This document shows, piece by piece, positions 1 to 6,350 of a stretch of DNA of 12,644 bases. Under the pieces are notes generated by a model. The model worked only from the letters and a program-made list of their open reading frames with translations. It made no database searches and was not told the origin of the DNA. The translations under genes and the position numbers were made by a program. How positions within the stretch are numbered: position 1 is the first letter of the stretch; the number at the start of each line of letters is the position of its first letter. This DNA comes from CBDUBU01 sp965365465 (GTDB lineage Bacteria > Bacteroidota > Rhodothermia > Rhodothermales > DASSAV01): positions 1 to 12,644 of the forward strand of contig CBDUBU010000105.1 in the NCBI GenBank assembly GCA_965365465.1, read 5' to 3'.

Positions 1-1
1 G

Positions 2-514
2 AGCGACATCGGGACGATCCGCTCTTTTTACGACGCGCATCTCGAGTTGGCTCAGAAAAAGCCTGAGTTTGATCTGTATAGCCCGACGATGCCGATTTAT
101 ACAAATGCCCGTATGTTGCCCCCTGCGAAGATCCTGAGTTCGTATATTCAAGATTCCGTCATCGCAGAGGCGACGATCATCATCAACAGCCAGATCTCGA
201 ACTCGGTGATCGGGATCCGGACTTACATCGCTAACAATACGACCGTAAAAAACGCGGTTATCATGGGAGCTGATTACTTCTCCTGGCATGATCCCTCCCT
301 GCGGAGTTCCATTGAAGGTCCGGCGAATCCCGGCATCGATGAGGAGTCATACATTGAAGGCGCAATCATCGACAGGAATGCCAGCGTCGGAAAGCGTTGC
401 ATTATCAGCAACCGGGATCATATACAGGAGGGCGAAGGCCCGAATTTCTACATCCGGGATGGACTGGTGGTTATCCCCAAGAATGCTCGCATCGAGGACG
501 ACACCATTATTTGA
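2..514 (+). CDS. glgC: Glucose-1-phosphate adenylyltransferase (ADP-glucose pyrophosphorylase), C-terminal part
   Basis: GlgC makes ADP-glucose from glucose-1-phosphate and ATP, the committed step of bacterial glycogen synthesis, in the cytosol. Only the last 170 codons are in the window; the frame is open from base 2, so the start lies off the left edge. The segment begins with DIGTIRSFYDAHLEL, the family's 'W-x-DIGTI-x-SFY-x-ANL' end of the catalytic domain. It continues into the left-handed beta-helix: PIYTNARMLPPAKI, then hexapeptide-like repeats (DSVIAEATI, NSVIGIRTYI), then VIMGADYF. The end, GAIIDRNASVGKRCIISN followed by FYIRDGLVVIPKNARI, is typical of cyanobacterial/plant-like GlgC. 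The stop is TGA. The match is strong over the whole visible part. The next gene starts 86 bases downstream and is not an obvious glycogen gene. Confidence 0.93.
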   Translation, partial: SDIGTIRSFYDAHLELAQKKPEFDLYSPTMPIYTNARMLPPAKILSSYIQDSVIAEATIIINSQISNSVIGIRTYIANNTTVKNAVIMGADYFSWHDPSLRSSIEGPANPGIDEESYIEGAIIDRNASVGKRCIISNRDHIQEGEGPNFYIRDGLVVIPKNARIEDDTII

Positions 515-600
515 GGCCGGCATAAGCGCTTTTGGTCAGGATCATCGTTGCAAAACGGGAGTCAGAGCCAACGGCTCAATTACGAGCAAACACAAGAGAG

Positions 601-1239
601 ATGAATAGATTCAGATTAGCGGATACGCATCCTTATTTATTGATACTCGTCGTTCTGCTGCCGGCTGCCCTGGGGTGCCGTACGTATGGAGGTTATGGCA
701 CTGAAGAAAAAACACTGCAACAGATAGACGAAGCAAATCGCCTGTTTGCGGATGAACTGGCGCGCGCGCAGGGTTATTTTGCTGCGCTGTCCCGTTCAGC
801 ACAGATTGACCAGAGGGTTGATTCCTATGCAAGGCAGTATGAGGCTATCCTGGCGATGCATGATGTCTTGCTGGCTGAACATCGCTCCCTTGCAGCAGAG
901 GCGGCGGAGAATTCGGATGACTATCGGTTGCTGAACCGGGCGTTAGGCATGATTGTCACGGATCAGCGAATCATTTCGGATCGGTATGCGGAATTCCTGC
1001 TTAACTTCCGAAAGATGATAGACGCTGCGGCGATCGTTCCAGGCGGAGTTCCGCCCGAAGGTCGGTATGTATCCGTTCCGCCTTTCTACACGAGGCTTTT
1101 GCAGGCCAATACCGTACTGACTCCTGCTTCACTACTGCAATACGAGGGTGCGTCGGATCAAGGCAGCAGTGCAGAAGGGGATAGTCTGGATGCTGCTCGC
1201 AGTCCGGAAGATCGGATCCCGGTTCGCGAGGATGAGTAA
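601..1239 (+). CDS. Small predicted lipoprotein of unknown function
   Basis: I do not recognise a family. From the ATG at 601 the product is 212 residues. It has a hydrophobic signal segment at about residues 12-24 (YLLILVVLLPAAL) and a plausible lipobox AALGC with Cys26 as the lipidated residue; Leu is at -2 rather than -3, so the box is not ideal. The mature part is mainly helical and charged (about residues 36-150, with many Glu, Gln, Arg and Ala), which suggests an envelope-anchored helical or coiled-coil domain. A Pro/Gly-containing stretch and an acidic low-complexity tail (about 185-212) follow. The frame is open further upstream to 532, but 601 is preferred because it is ATG and puts the signal peptide at the N-terminus. 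AAGAGAG directly precedes the ATG but is too close to be a good ribosome site. The gene follows glgC on the same strand; co-transcription is possible. Confidence 0.75.
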   Translation: MNRFRLADTHPYLLILVVLLPAALGCRTYGGYGTEEKTLQQIDEANRLFADELARAQGYFAALSRSAQIDQRVDSYARQYEAILAMHDVLLAEHRSLAAEAAENSDDYRLLNRALGMIVTDQRIISDRYAEFLLNFRKMIDAAAIVPGGVPPEGRYVSVPPFYTRLLQANTVLTPASLLQYEGASDQGSSAEGDSLDAARSPEDRIPVREDE

Positions 1240-1280
1240 ACCGGGAAGGCTTACGACAGATGGCAGAAATATGAGCGTAA

Positions 1281-1297
1281 CTTCGTTGTAAACGAAG
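1281..1297. repeat. Perfect 7-bp hairpin in the lipoprotein-flavodoxin-like intergenic gap
   Basis: CTTCGTT-GTA-AACGAAG is a perfect 7-bp inverted repeat with a 3-base loop, 42 bases after the lipoprotein stop. No T-run follows, so it is not a standard intrinsic terminator. It could stabilise the 3' end of the upstream message or be part of a control region for the next gene. By chance alone such a repeat is not very rare. Confidence 0.35.
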
Positions 1298-1309
1298 ACC
1301 TTGCGCTGC

Positions 1310-1336
1310 TAATTTGGGGCCGGAGCCGTAATTTGG
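1310..1336. repeat. Two direct copies of TAATTTGG, 19 bases apart
   Basis: TAATTTGG occurs at 1310-1317 and again at 1329-1336, with a GC-rich spacer containing GGCCGGAGCC. The copies sit 58-85 bases upstream of the ATG at 1395 and nearly two helical turns apart, as paired operator half-sites can be. That it binds anything is inference; the repeat itself is visible. Confidence 0.25.
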
Positions 1337-1394
1337 TTCAAGATTCTGAACGTGTTTCTATCCATCCCTTTGACACGACAAAGCGCGTGCGCCG

Positions 1395-1910
1395 ATGAAC
1401 GAGATCCTCGATTTCAGCACAGCGTACCCGGAAGTCCTCGTCCTGTTGGGCGCCTACAGGAGCAGCGAAGGAATAGCGGCGGCGGAAGTAGCCGATGTCC
1501 TTCGAGAGTATGGCTTCAAGGTGCGCCTTGAGGTTATGGCTGAAGCCGCGACGGATCTATTGCTTGACAGCTACCAGCTCATTATATGTACTGCTCCTGC
1601 AGCGCAGGGCGCTTTGCCTGATGAAGAGGAATGCTTTATCCGGATGCTGGAAACGGAGACCCCTGATCTTTCACATCTTGCTTACGGGATAGTGATGGCA
1701 GGCGGATCTGAATCTCTTTCCGAACAGGAGGAATCCGCATTTCAAGGTATACTGGATGAACTGGGGGCAGTTGAAGTTGTTGATATGCACCGGATGGGAG
1801 GAGATGCCCTGACCGGCGGTCTCAGTTCGATTCGTTCCTGGTCTGTAGACTGTGCAGCGTCTTTTTCTCAGGCTTTTGCGCCTGCCGAGGAAGAGGCCGT
1901 TCTATACTGA
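1395..1910 (+). CDS. Flavodoxin-like fold protein, probably without FMN-binding residues
   Basis: The 171-residue product follows the flavodoxin layout. Strand 1 (EVLVLLGAY, 13-21) is followed by a helix (EGIAAAEVADVLREYGF, 25-41). A second strand-helix unit follows, then strand 3 (YQLIICTAPAAQGALPDEEE, 60-79), where flavodoxins have TSTYG-x-GELPDN. LAYGIVMAGGSES (95-107) corresponds to YAVLGLGDS-x-Y, and ELGAVEVVDMHRMGGDA (122-138) to the last strand and helix. The phosphate loop S/T-x-T-G-N is replaced by AYRSSEG, and the aromatic FMN-stacking residues of the 60s and 90s loops are absent. FMN binding therefore looks lost (inference). There is no clear ribosome site ahead of the ATG. A gap of 124 bases separates it from the carboxypeptidase gene. 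It could be a redox-inactive structural or regulatory relative of flavodoxin, or simply a diverged one. Confidence 0.65.
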   Translation: MNEILDFSTAYPEVLVLLGAYRSSEGIAAAEVADVLREYGFKVRLEVMAEAATDLLLDSYQLIICTAPAAQGALPDEEECFIRMLETETPDLSHLAYGIVMAGGSESLSEQEESAFQGILDELGAVEVVDMHRMGGDALTGGLSSIRSWSVDCAASFSQAFAPAEEEAVLY

Positions 1911-2034
1911 GGAGCATAGGCGCCATAACTCTCTATGGCTCTGTCAGCAATATAGATGTCTTTTGCGCGTATCAAGGCTATCTACTCTGGGAAGCATTTG
2001 CAACTCTTTAAATCTCCTGGTTATAGGGTGCAAT

Positions 2035-3090
2035 ATGTTGCGTGATGTGGCAAAGGCTGCTCCAGAGCGGTTCAGGACCAGCGAGCAGGTGCAGGACGAG
2101 ATCAAGGAATTGTGTGCTGCTAACCCGGAGAGGGCAACCTATCACGAACTGGGATACAGCGAACAGGGAAGGCTCCTTTATGCCGTAAGCCTGGGGCGCG
2201 GCGAGCATCGTATGAGCCTCATGGCCGGCGCTCATTCTGATGAACCACTGGGCCCGGAGACGCTGCGTACGCTGCTTCTTGAAGGCTTGAAGGATAAAGA
2301 TTTCTTAGAGGGTTTGCCGGATTCCTTGAAACTCCTCGTTATACCACACATCAACCCGGACGGCGAAGCACGTAACCAGTCATGGATTCAAGAGTGGCCT
2401 GATGTAGCGTCCTATCTGCGTCATGCTTTCCGGGAGCTTCCCGGTCGGGATTTGGAGTTCGGATTTCCAGCTATGAGGCAGGAGAACAAACTCGTTTCCG
2501 ATTTCCTGCGTTCAGAAGCTCCTCTATCAATGCACATGAGTTTGCACGGAATGGGGTTTTCGCAGGGGGCCATGCTGCTAATCGAGCGGCACTGGGCATT
2601 CCGAACACAATCGTTGCGAGATCGGTTTGTGGCCCGTGTCCGGGAATCAGGTCTTGCCCTGCACGACCACAATCGGAAAGGAGAGAAAGGTTTTTTCTAC
2701 ATCGAGCCTGGATTTACCACCACGCCGGAAGGGGAGGCCATGGGCCACTTCTTCCTTGCGCAGGGAGATCGTCGGACAGCCTCGCTGTTTCAGGACAGCT
2801 CTATGGAGTTCGTCCGCAGCCTCGGAGGCGATCCACTCTGTCTCGTCACAGAGCTTCCGTTATTTGTCGTTTCTGATGAAGGGGGAGAAAGGGACGGTGC
2901 GGATGCATACGTAGCTTTCAAGCAACAACTGCCGAAAGCAAAATTACTGCTGGGCAAAGGCGAGAAGATTCAGGATGCACTCGGTGACTTTTCAATTCGT
3001 CCGCTTGAGATCAACACGGGCATTGCGCTGCAACTCGAAGCCATAGAAGGCGGCCTTATGACCGTCGTAAGCGCCAAACAGGCAGAATAA
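2035..3090 (+). CDS. M14-family zinc carboxypeptidase-like protein
   Basis: A predicted cytosolic zinc metallopeptidase or deacylase of the M14 carboxypeptidase clan, 351 residues from the ATG at 2035. The zinc ligands are visible: AHSDE gives His67-x-x-Glu70, and SMHMSLHGMG supplies the third ligand (His167 or, more likely, His171). PHINPDGEARN (104-114) matches the substrate-binding 'NPDG...R' segment. TELP near the C-terminal part (Glu273) fits the catalytic Glu on the late strand. No signal peptide is seen from this start. The frame is open back to 1852, but that part overlaps the previous gene, is rich in Arg and Cys, and looks non-coding. AGGGTG lies 4 bases ahead of the ATG as a weak ribosome site. 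A loose TTGCAA / TATAGG pair (1998-2003 and 2022-2027, spacing 18) would give an almost leaderless message. The substrate cannot be told from the sequence. Confidence 0.82.
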   Translation: MLRDVAKAAPERFRTSEQVQDEIKELCAANPERATYHELGYSEQGRLLYAVSLGRGEHRMSLMAGAHSDEPLGPETLRTLLLEGLKDKDFLEGLPDSLKLLVIPHINPDGEARNQSWIQEWPDVASYLRHAFRELPGRDLEFGFPAMRQENKLVSDFLRSEAPLSMHMSLHGMGFSQGAMLLIERHWAFRTQSLRDRFVARVRESGLALHDHNRKGEKGFFYIEPGFTTTPEGEAMGHFFLAQGDRRTASLFQDSSMEFVRSLGGDPLCLVTELPLFVVSDEGGERDGADAYVAFKQQLPKAKLLLGKGEKIQDALGDFSIRPLEINTGIALQLEAIEGGLMTVVSAKQAE

Positions 3091-3217
3091 ACGTTCGCAC
3101 CGGGTTGTGTGGACGAAACGTAGCGCGTTTGTTTCATCATCTTCATAGAAGCGCGGCACCTGTGAAACTTTGTAGTAGTAAGAGACCCATCACACGGTTG
3201 CCCTTAGCACTTAATAC

Positions 3218-3221
3218 GGAG
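3218..3221 (+). promoter_or_regulatory. Shine-Dalgarno GGAG for the GlsB/YeaQ-type gene
   Basis: GGAG lies 8 bases before the ATG at 3230, good spacing that supports this start. An ATG-AAA-CTA-TGA mini-frame at 3222-3233 overlaps the main start but is too close to GGAG to be favoured. Confidence 0.6.
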
Positions 3222-3229
3222 ATGAAACT

Positions 3230-3499
3230 ATGACTTTGCTTCTCATCATCATCATTGGCGGACTGCTTGGCTGGATTGCGAGCAAAATCATGTACACCGA
3301 TGCACAGCAAGGGCTTTTGCTGAACATCGTAGTCGGAATCGTAGGCGCTTTGCTTGCCGGCTTCCTTTTGTCTCCGCTGTTCAATACCGGAACCATTCTG
3401 GGAGGGGACTTCAGCATCGGCGCCTTGCTTGTCTCGCTTCTGGGAGCGATTGTGCTGCTTGCTATCGTAAACCTGTTCCGGCGCGGCGCGGTGCGCTAG
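3230..3499 (+). CDS. GlsB/YeaQ/YmgE family small membrane protein
   Basis: An 89-residue, very hydrophobic inner-membrane protein of the family annotated as 'transglycosylase-associated' or GlsB/YeaQ/YmgE stress-response proteins. Its biochemical role is not established. Three membrane segments are visible: about 2-18 (LLLIIIIGGLLGWIA), 28-50 (GLLLNIVVGIVGALLAGFLL) and 60-84 (IGALLVSLLGAIVLLAIVNL). The family hallmarks G-G-x-x-GWIA, the NIVVGIVGA glycine pattern and a short basic tail (RRGAVR) are all present. The length is normal for the family. The gene has its own GGAG ribosome site, a 139-base upstream gap and an intrinsic terminator about 30 bases after the stop, so it may be a single-gene unit. 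In other bacteria such genes are often induced by stress; nothing here shows that directly. Confidence 0.88.
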   Translation: MTLLLIIIIGGLLGWIASKIMYTDAQQGLLLNIVVGIVGALLAGFLLSPLFNTGTILGGDFSIGALLVSLLGAIVLLAIVNLFRRGAVR

Positions 3500-3531
3500 C
3501 CAGGCATAGCTAAGCCAGGTAGATAATGGGA

Positions 3532-3568
3532 AACCCGTGGGGCCGTTTCGGCTTCGCGGGTTTTTTTT
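3532..3568 (+). terminator. Rho-independent terminator after the GlsB/YeaQ-type gene
   Basis: A stem begins AACCCG and closes CGGGTT, with an inner GGCC/GGCT-type pairing around a GTTTC loop and a few mismatches, followed by eight consecutive T (3561-3568). It starts 33 bases past the TAG stop. It also lies about 45 bases beyond the end of the opposing small membrane gene, but on the minus strand it is followed by only three T, so it is mainly a plus-strand terminator. Confidence 0.82.
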
Positions 3569-3613
3569 GCCCGTCAGTTTATCCAGGAAGTATCATCAAG
3601 ACGGTTTCCCGTT

Positions 3614-3853
3614 TCAGACACGGTCGACCCGCAAAACGCTTCGCAATTCCCTGATGAAGTTGTTCAGCCAGATCAGCGCTACGGGAACGAGCAAAACCGC
3701 TGACAGGAAACGCATCAACTCTACTGCATATTCCCATGAGCTGCCTCCGAAGAAAAAGGCAGCGCCTGCGAGGAAGCTCAGGCCTGTAGATACAGCATAT
3801 AGAAGGCCCAATATAGTAAGATGGTGGAACAACAAGCGAAGGACGGCTCGCAT
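3614..3853 (-). CDS. Small two-helix membrane protein of unknown function
   Basis: I do not recognise a family. The 79-residue product has a membrane-protein pattern. It has a short basic N-terminus (MRAVLRLLFHH), a first hydrophobic helix at about 12-36 (LTILGLLYAVSTGLSFLAGAAFFF), a small polar loop GGSSWEYAVE, a second helix at about 46-65 (LMRFLSAVLLVPVALIWL) and a charged tail (NNFIRELRSVLRVDRV). The topology, likely with both ends inside, is inferred. An in-frame TGA six codons upstream limits the N-terminus, so the ATG at 3853 is the only good start; no ribosome site is visible. Competing frames over the same bases give Arg/Lys/Pro-rich products and look like shadows. It is transcribed divergently from the PorV/PorQ-family gene, with about 200 bases between them for both promoters. 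Confidence 0.6.
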   Translation of the reverse strand: MRAVLRLLFHHLTILGLLYAVSTGLSFLAGAAFFFGGSSWEYAVELMRFLSAVLLVPVALIWLNNFIRELRSVLRVDRV

Positions 3854-4037
3854 AAAAAGGCGGTCTAGGTTTCAGGGAAAACTTGCAACGAAATGGGAAC
3901 GCGACTTGATACAGGCAGTTGCAAACGCTGTTCCATACCCTCCGATGAAGAGCCAGGGAATCTCGCGTGTATCGTTTATGAGTATATCTGTTACCGGCTA
4001 GCTTTTTGCGTATTTTCAGGAATAACAGGCAATTACT

Positions 4038-4042
4038 GGAGG
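4038..4042 (+). promoter_or_regulatory. Shine-Dalgarno GGAGG that sets a GTG start
   Basis: GGAGG ends 8 bases before the GTG at 4051. This supports GTG 4051 as the start of the PorV/PorQ-family gene over the upstream in-frame TTG at 4006. It also puts the signal peptide at the N-terminus. Confidence 0.75.
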
Positions 4043-4050
4043 TTGTACAC

Positions 4051-5169
4051 GTGAGCCCATATTTTCGGCAAGTTGGTTGTCTGCTGGTTTTTTTCTTCCT
4101 TCTCGTGGGTCTGGCAACGCGCCCCGACAATGTATATGCGCAGCGTACGGCCAAGTATGGGGCAGATTTTCTTGCAGGGGGGGTAGGGGCCAGAGCGCTT
4201 GGCATGGGGGGAGCCTACGTCGGACTGGCCCAGGATGTGACAGCCGGCTACTGGAATGTTGCGGGCTTGAGCGGATTGCAATACCCGGAAATAGCGTACA
4301 TGCACGCGGAACGTTTTGCCGGGATTGTTTCTTACGATTACGGGAGCGCTGCCTTTCCGATCAACACCCGGTCAACTGTCGGGATCTCTCTCATCCGGCT
4401 TGGCGTCGATGACATTCCCAATACCCTGAATGCCTGGGATCGGGAACGGAATCAGCCTCTGCCGAATGCCGAGAATTACATTACCCGCTTCTCTTATGCG
4501 CATTATGCGTTTTTTCTCGGGTACGCCAGAAGTCTTTCTGACAAGCTTACGCTCGGTGCGACGGGCAAAGTCATTCGCGGAGCTATAGGTGATTTTGCAT
4601 CTTCCTGGGGTTATAGTTTTGACGTAGGGATGCAGTACCGGACAGGACGTTTTCTGTTCGGAATCAACCTTCAGGATGCTTCTCGCATGTTGCAATCCTG
4701 GAGTATCAATGCAGAGGCTTTTAGCGATGCACAGGTTACGTACGAGGATTTCCAGCTTCCGGAAGGCGGAGCCGAATACGTGTTGCCTGTTGCCAGGTTA
4801 GGTTCAGGGATTATTCTGCCCATAGGGTTGAGCAGTCTTACCCTGGGAATGGATATGGATCTCGCTTTTGACGGTCAGCAAGCCTACGCGATAAACCTGG
4901 GAGACGTGTCTTTTCATCCGCGCCTGGGCACGGAGTTCAGTTACAGGGGGGTTGTAGCGCTGCGAGCAGGCATCAATGAGATGCTATATTCGGAAAGATA
5001 CGGGTGGGAGTTGACCCCATCGGTAGGAGCCGGTTTGCAATTGAAACAGGTTTCCATTGATTATGGATTTGGCGATTTTGCAGGCATGACCTCTGACCTC
5101 GGATATTCACACCGGGTTTCGGTGCAGTTAAGGCTGGAGCAGCCTGCATTTCAGCGCACTGAGCAATGA
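4051..5169 (+). CDS. PorV/PorQ-family (UPF0164-type) outer-membrane beta-barrel protein
   Basis: A predicted 372-residue outer-membrane protein, starting at GTG 4051 behind GGAGG. The signal peptide has a hydrophobic core at about 9-22 (GCLLVFFFLLVGLA) and likely cleavage after VYA (residue 30). The mature start carries the family signature: GVGARALGMGGAYVGLAQDV (45-64), then WNVAGLSGL (68-76), where relatives usually have WNPAGLA. The rest is alternating beta-strand sequence typical of FadL-like barrels, ending in SVQLRLEQPAF plus a short polar tail. Family members include PorV and PorQ of the type IX secretion system, but many relatives in this clade are not secretion proteins, and no other type IX gene is visible here. 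The glycosyltransferase gene follows after 51 bases, so the two are probably co-transcribed. Confidence 0.82.
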   Translation: MSPYFRQVGCLLVFFFLLVGLATRPDNVYAQRTAKYGADFLAGGVGARALGMGGAYVGLAQDVTAGYWNVAGLSGLQYPEIAYMHAERFAGIVSYDYGSAAFPINTRSTVGISLIRLGVDDIPNTLNAWDRERNQPLPNAENYITRFSYAHYAFFLGYARSLSDKLTLGATGKVIRGAIGDFASSWGYSFDVGMQYRTGRFLFGINLQDASRMLQSWSINAEAFSDAQVTYEDFQLPEGGAEYVLPVARLGSGIILPIGLSSLTLGMDMDLAFDGQQAYAINLGDVSFHPRLGTEFSYRGVVALRAGINEMLYSERYGWELTPSVGAGLQLKQVSIDYGFGDFAGMTSDLGYSHRVSVQLRLEQPAFQRTEQ

Positions 5170-5220
5170 TGCAGCGCTGTGTACAGGCGGCTTGCCATCG
5201 GTAAACTGAGGTAGACGGTG

Positions 5221-6240
5221 ATGAACTCTCCAAGCACCCTGGATATCCGCGCTTCATCTCTCGAAAAAAACATCATTGGCGCCGGACAGCGAAAGACCGT
5301 TGGTCTGGTCATTCCGCTTTATAATGAAGAAGCAGTGTTGCCGCTGCTCATTCAGGAAATTGAGGCATATCGCAGGGAGCATCCCGAGGTCGTTCAGGTG
5401 GTGATGGTAGACGATGGCAGCAGGGATCAGACGGCTCGCCTGGTTTGTGACCTGACGGGCGACCTGCCTGGCTATGTATTGCTGCGTTTCTCCCGCAACT
5501 TCGGCCACCAGCTTGCCGTCACGGCAGGAATGCATTTCGTAGAGACGGACGCTGCCGTGATCATGGATGCCGATTTACAGGATCCTTTATCTGCTGTAAC
5601 GGCCATGATCGCCAAGTGGCGTGAAGGGTACGATGTCGTATACGGAGTCAGAAAGCACAGGGAGGGGGAAACCAGATTCAAACTGGCTACGGCCACCCTG
5701 TTTTACAGGCTGTTCCGGTTTATGACAGATCTGGATATGCCGCTGGACACGGGAGATTTCCGCCTCCTTTCCCGCAGGGTTCTGGATGCATACCAGAGGA
5801 TACAGGAGCAGCAGCCCTTCGTTCGTGGACTGATCACATGGTTGGGGTTCAATCAGACGGGCATAGAATATGAGAGGGCCGCCCGGGCCGCCGGTGAGAC
5901 CAAGTACACAGTTCGGAAGATGTTTCGTCTCGCATCCAGAAGCCTTACTTCCTTTTCTGATAAACCGCTGCGTTTTGCCGTACGCCTCGGCCTGATAACG
6001 TCAGCGCTTGCCTTCCTGGGACTTATCTGGGTGCTTTTCGTCAAATATGTATTTAATGCCGCTATTACAGGATGGGCTTCCCTGATCTTTGTGGGGTTTT
6101 TCTTTGGAGGGTTGCAACTGTTCTTTCTGGGCGTTGTCGGGATGTACCTGGGTCGCGTGTATGAGGAAGTAAGAGGGAGGCCCCGGTACGTGCTCCGTGA
6201 ACTATGGAAGTCGGAGTCCAGGGCGAGTGGGGAGCGCTGA
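5221..6240 (+). CDS. DPM1/GtrB-type polyprenyl-phosphate glycosyltransferase (GT2)
   Basis: Probably moves a sugar from a nucleotide donor to undecaprenyl phosphate at the inner face of the membrane, supplying lipid-linked sugar for envelope glycan modification. The donor sugar cannot be read from the sequence. The 339-residue product has the GT2 core: VIPLYNEE (30-37), VDDGSRD (63-69) and the metal-binding DADLQDP (116-122). GDFRLLSR (178-185), QQPFVRGL (197-204) and GETKYTVRKM (225-234) are characteristic of the DPM1/GtrB/ArnC subgroup. Two C-terminal membrane helices follow, at about 254-276 and 286-311, then a basic tail. GAGG at 5208-5211 serves either GTG 5218 or ATG 5221; ATG is chosen. 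It follows the PorV/PorQ-family gene closely and is separated from mtnA by 110 bases. The subgroup assignment is firm, the substrate is unknown. Confidence 0.9.
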   Translation: MNSPSTLDIRASSLEKNIIGAGQRKTVGLVIPLYNEEAVLPLLIQEIEAYRREHPEVVQVVMVDDGSRDQTARLVCDLTGDLPGYVLLRFSRNFGHQLAVTAGMHFVETDAAVIMDADLQDPLSAVTAMIAKWREGYDVVYGVRKHREGETRFKLATATLFYRLFRFMTDLDMPLDTGDFRLLSRRVLDAYQRIQEQQPFVRGLITWLGFNQTGIEYERAARAAGETKYTVRKMFRLASRSLTSFSDKPLRFAVRLGLITSALAFLGLIWVLFVKYVFNAAITGWASLIFVGFFFGGLQLFFLGVVGMYLGRVYEEVRGRPRYVLRELWKSESRASGER

Positions 6241-6260
6241 GCGCGATTTGCTTTTACAAT

Positions 6261-6302
6261 GCGAATGGAATTCGCTTCGAGGCCGGGCGCTTTCGCTAAA
6301 GC
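6261..6302 (+). other. Two small consecutive hairpins upstream of mtnA
   Basis: GCGAAT-GGA-ATTCGC (6261-6275) and GCTTT-CGCT-AAAGC (6289-6302) are perfect short hairpins 13 bases apart in the 110-base spacer before mtnA. Neither has a T-run. A structured leader is possible because methionine and SAM genes are often riboswitch-controlled, but I cannot match this to a known SAM riboswitch class by eye. Confidence 0.25.
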
Positions 6303-6350
6303 ATAGGGTTTGGGGTTCAGATGTGTTGTCAGCAGTAAGAAAGAAACAGC

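Noticed and set aside
1852..2034. N-terminal extension of the M14-type gene back to 1852
   Set aside because: It would overlap the flavodoxin-like gene in another frame, and the extra 61 residues are Arg/Cys/Leu-rich and unlike a peptidase N-terminus.
3222..3233. Three-codon leader ATG-AAA-CTA-TGA overlapping the GlsB/YeaQ-type start
   Set aside because: GGAG is directly adjacent to this ATG, too close for initiation, while its spacing to the main ATG is ideal; such mini-frames arise easily by chance.
3537..4001. A 154-codon plus-strand frame and a longer minus-strand frame over the same bases
   Set aside because: Their products are rich in Arg, Lys, Pro and Cys without any domain pattern, and the plus frame starts inside the terminator. 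They overlap the hydrophobic 79-residue frame, which looks real.
4051..5169. The PorV/PorQ-family gene as proof of a type IX secretion locus
   Set aside because: The family is broad in this clade, no porK, porL, porM, porN or sov gene is in the window, and no product here ends in a clear type IX sorting domain.
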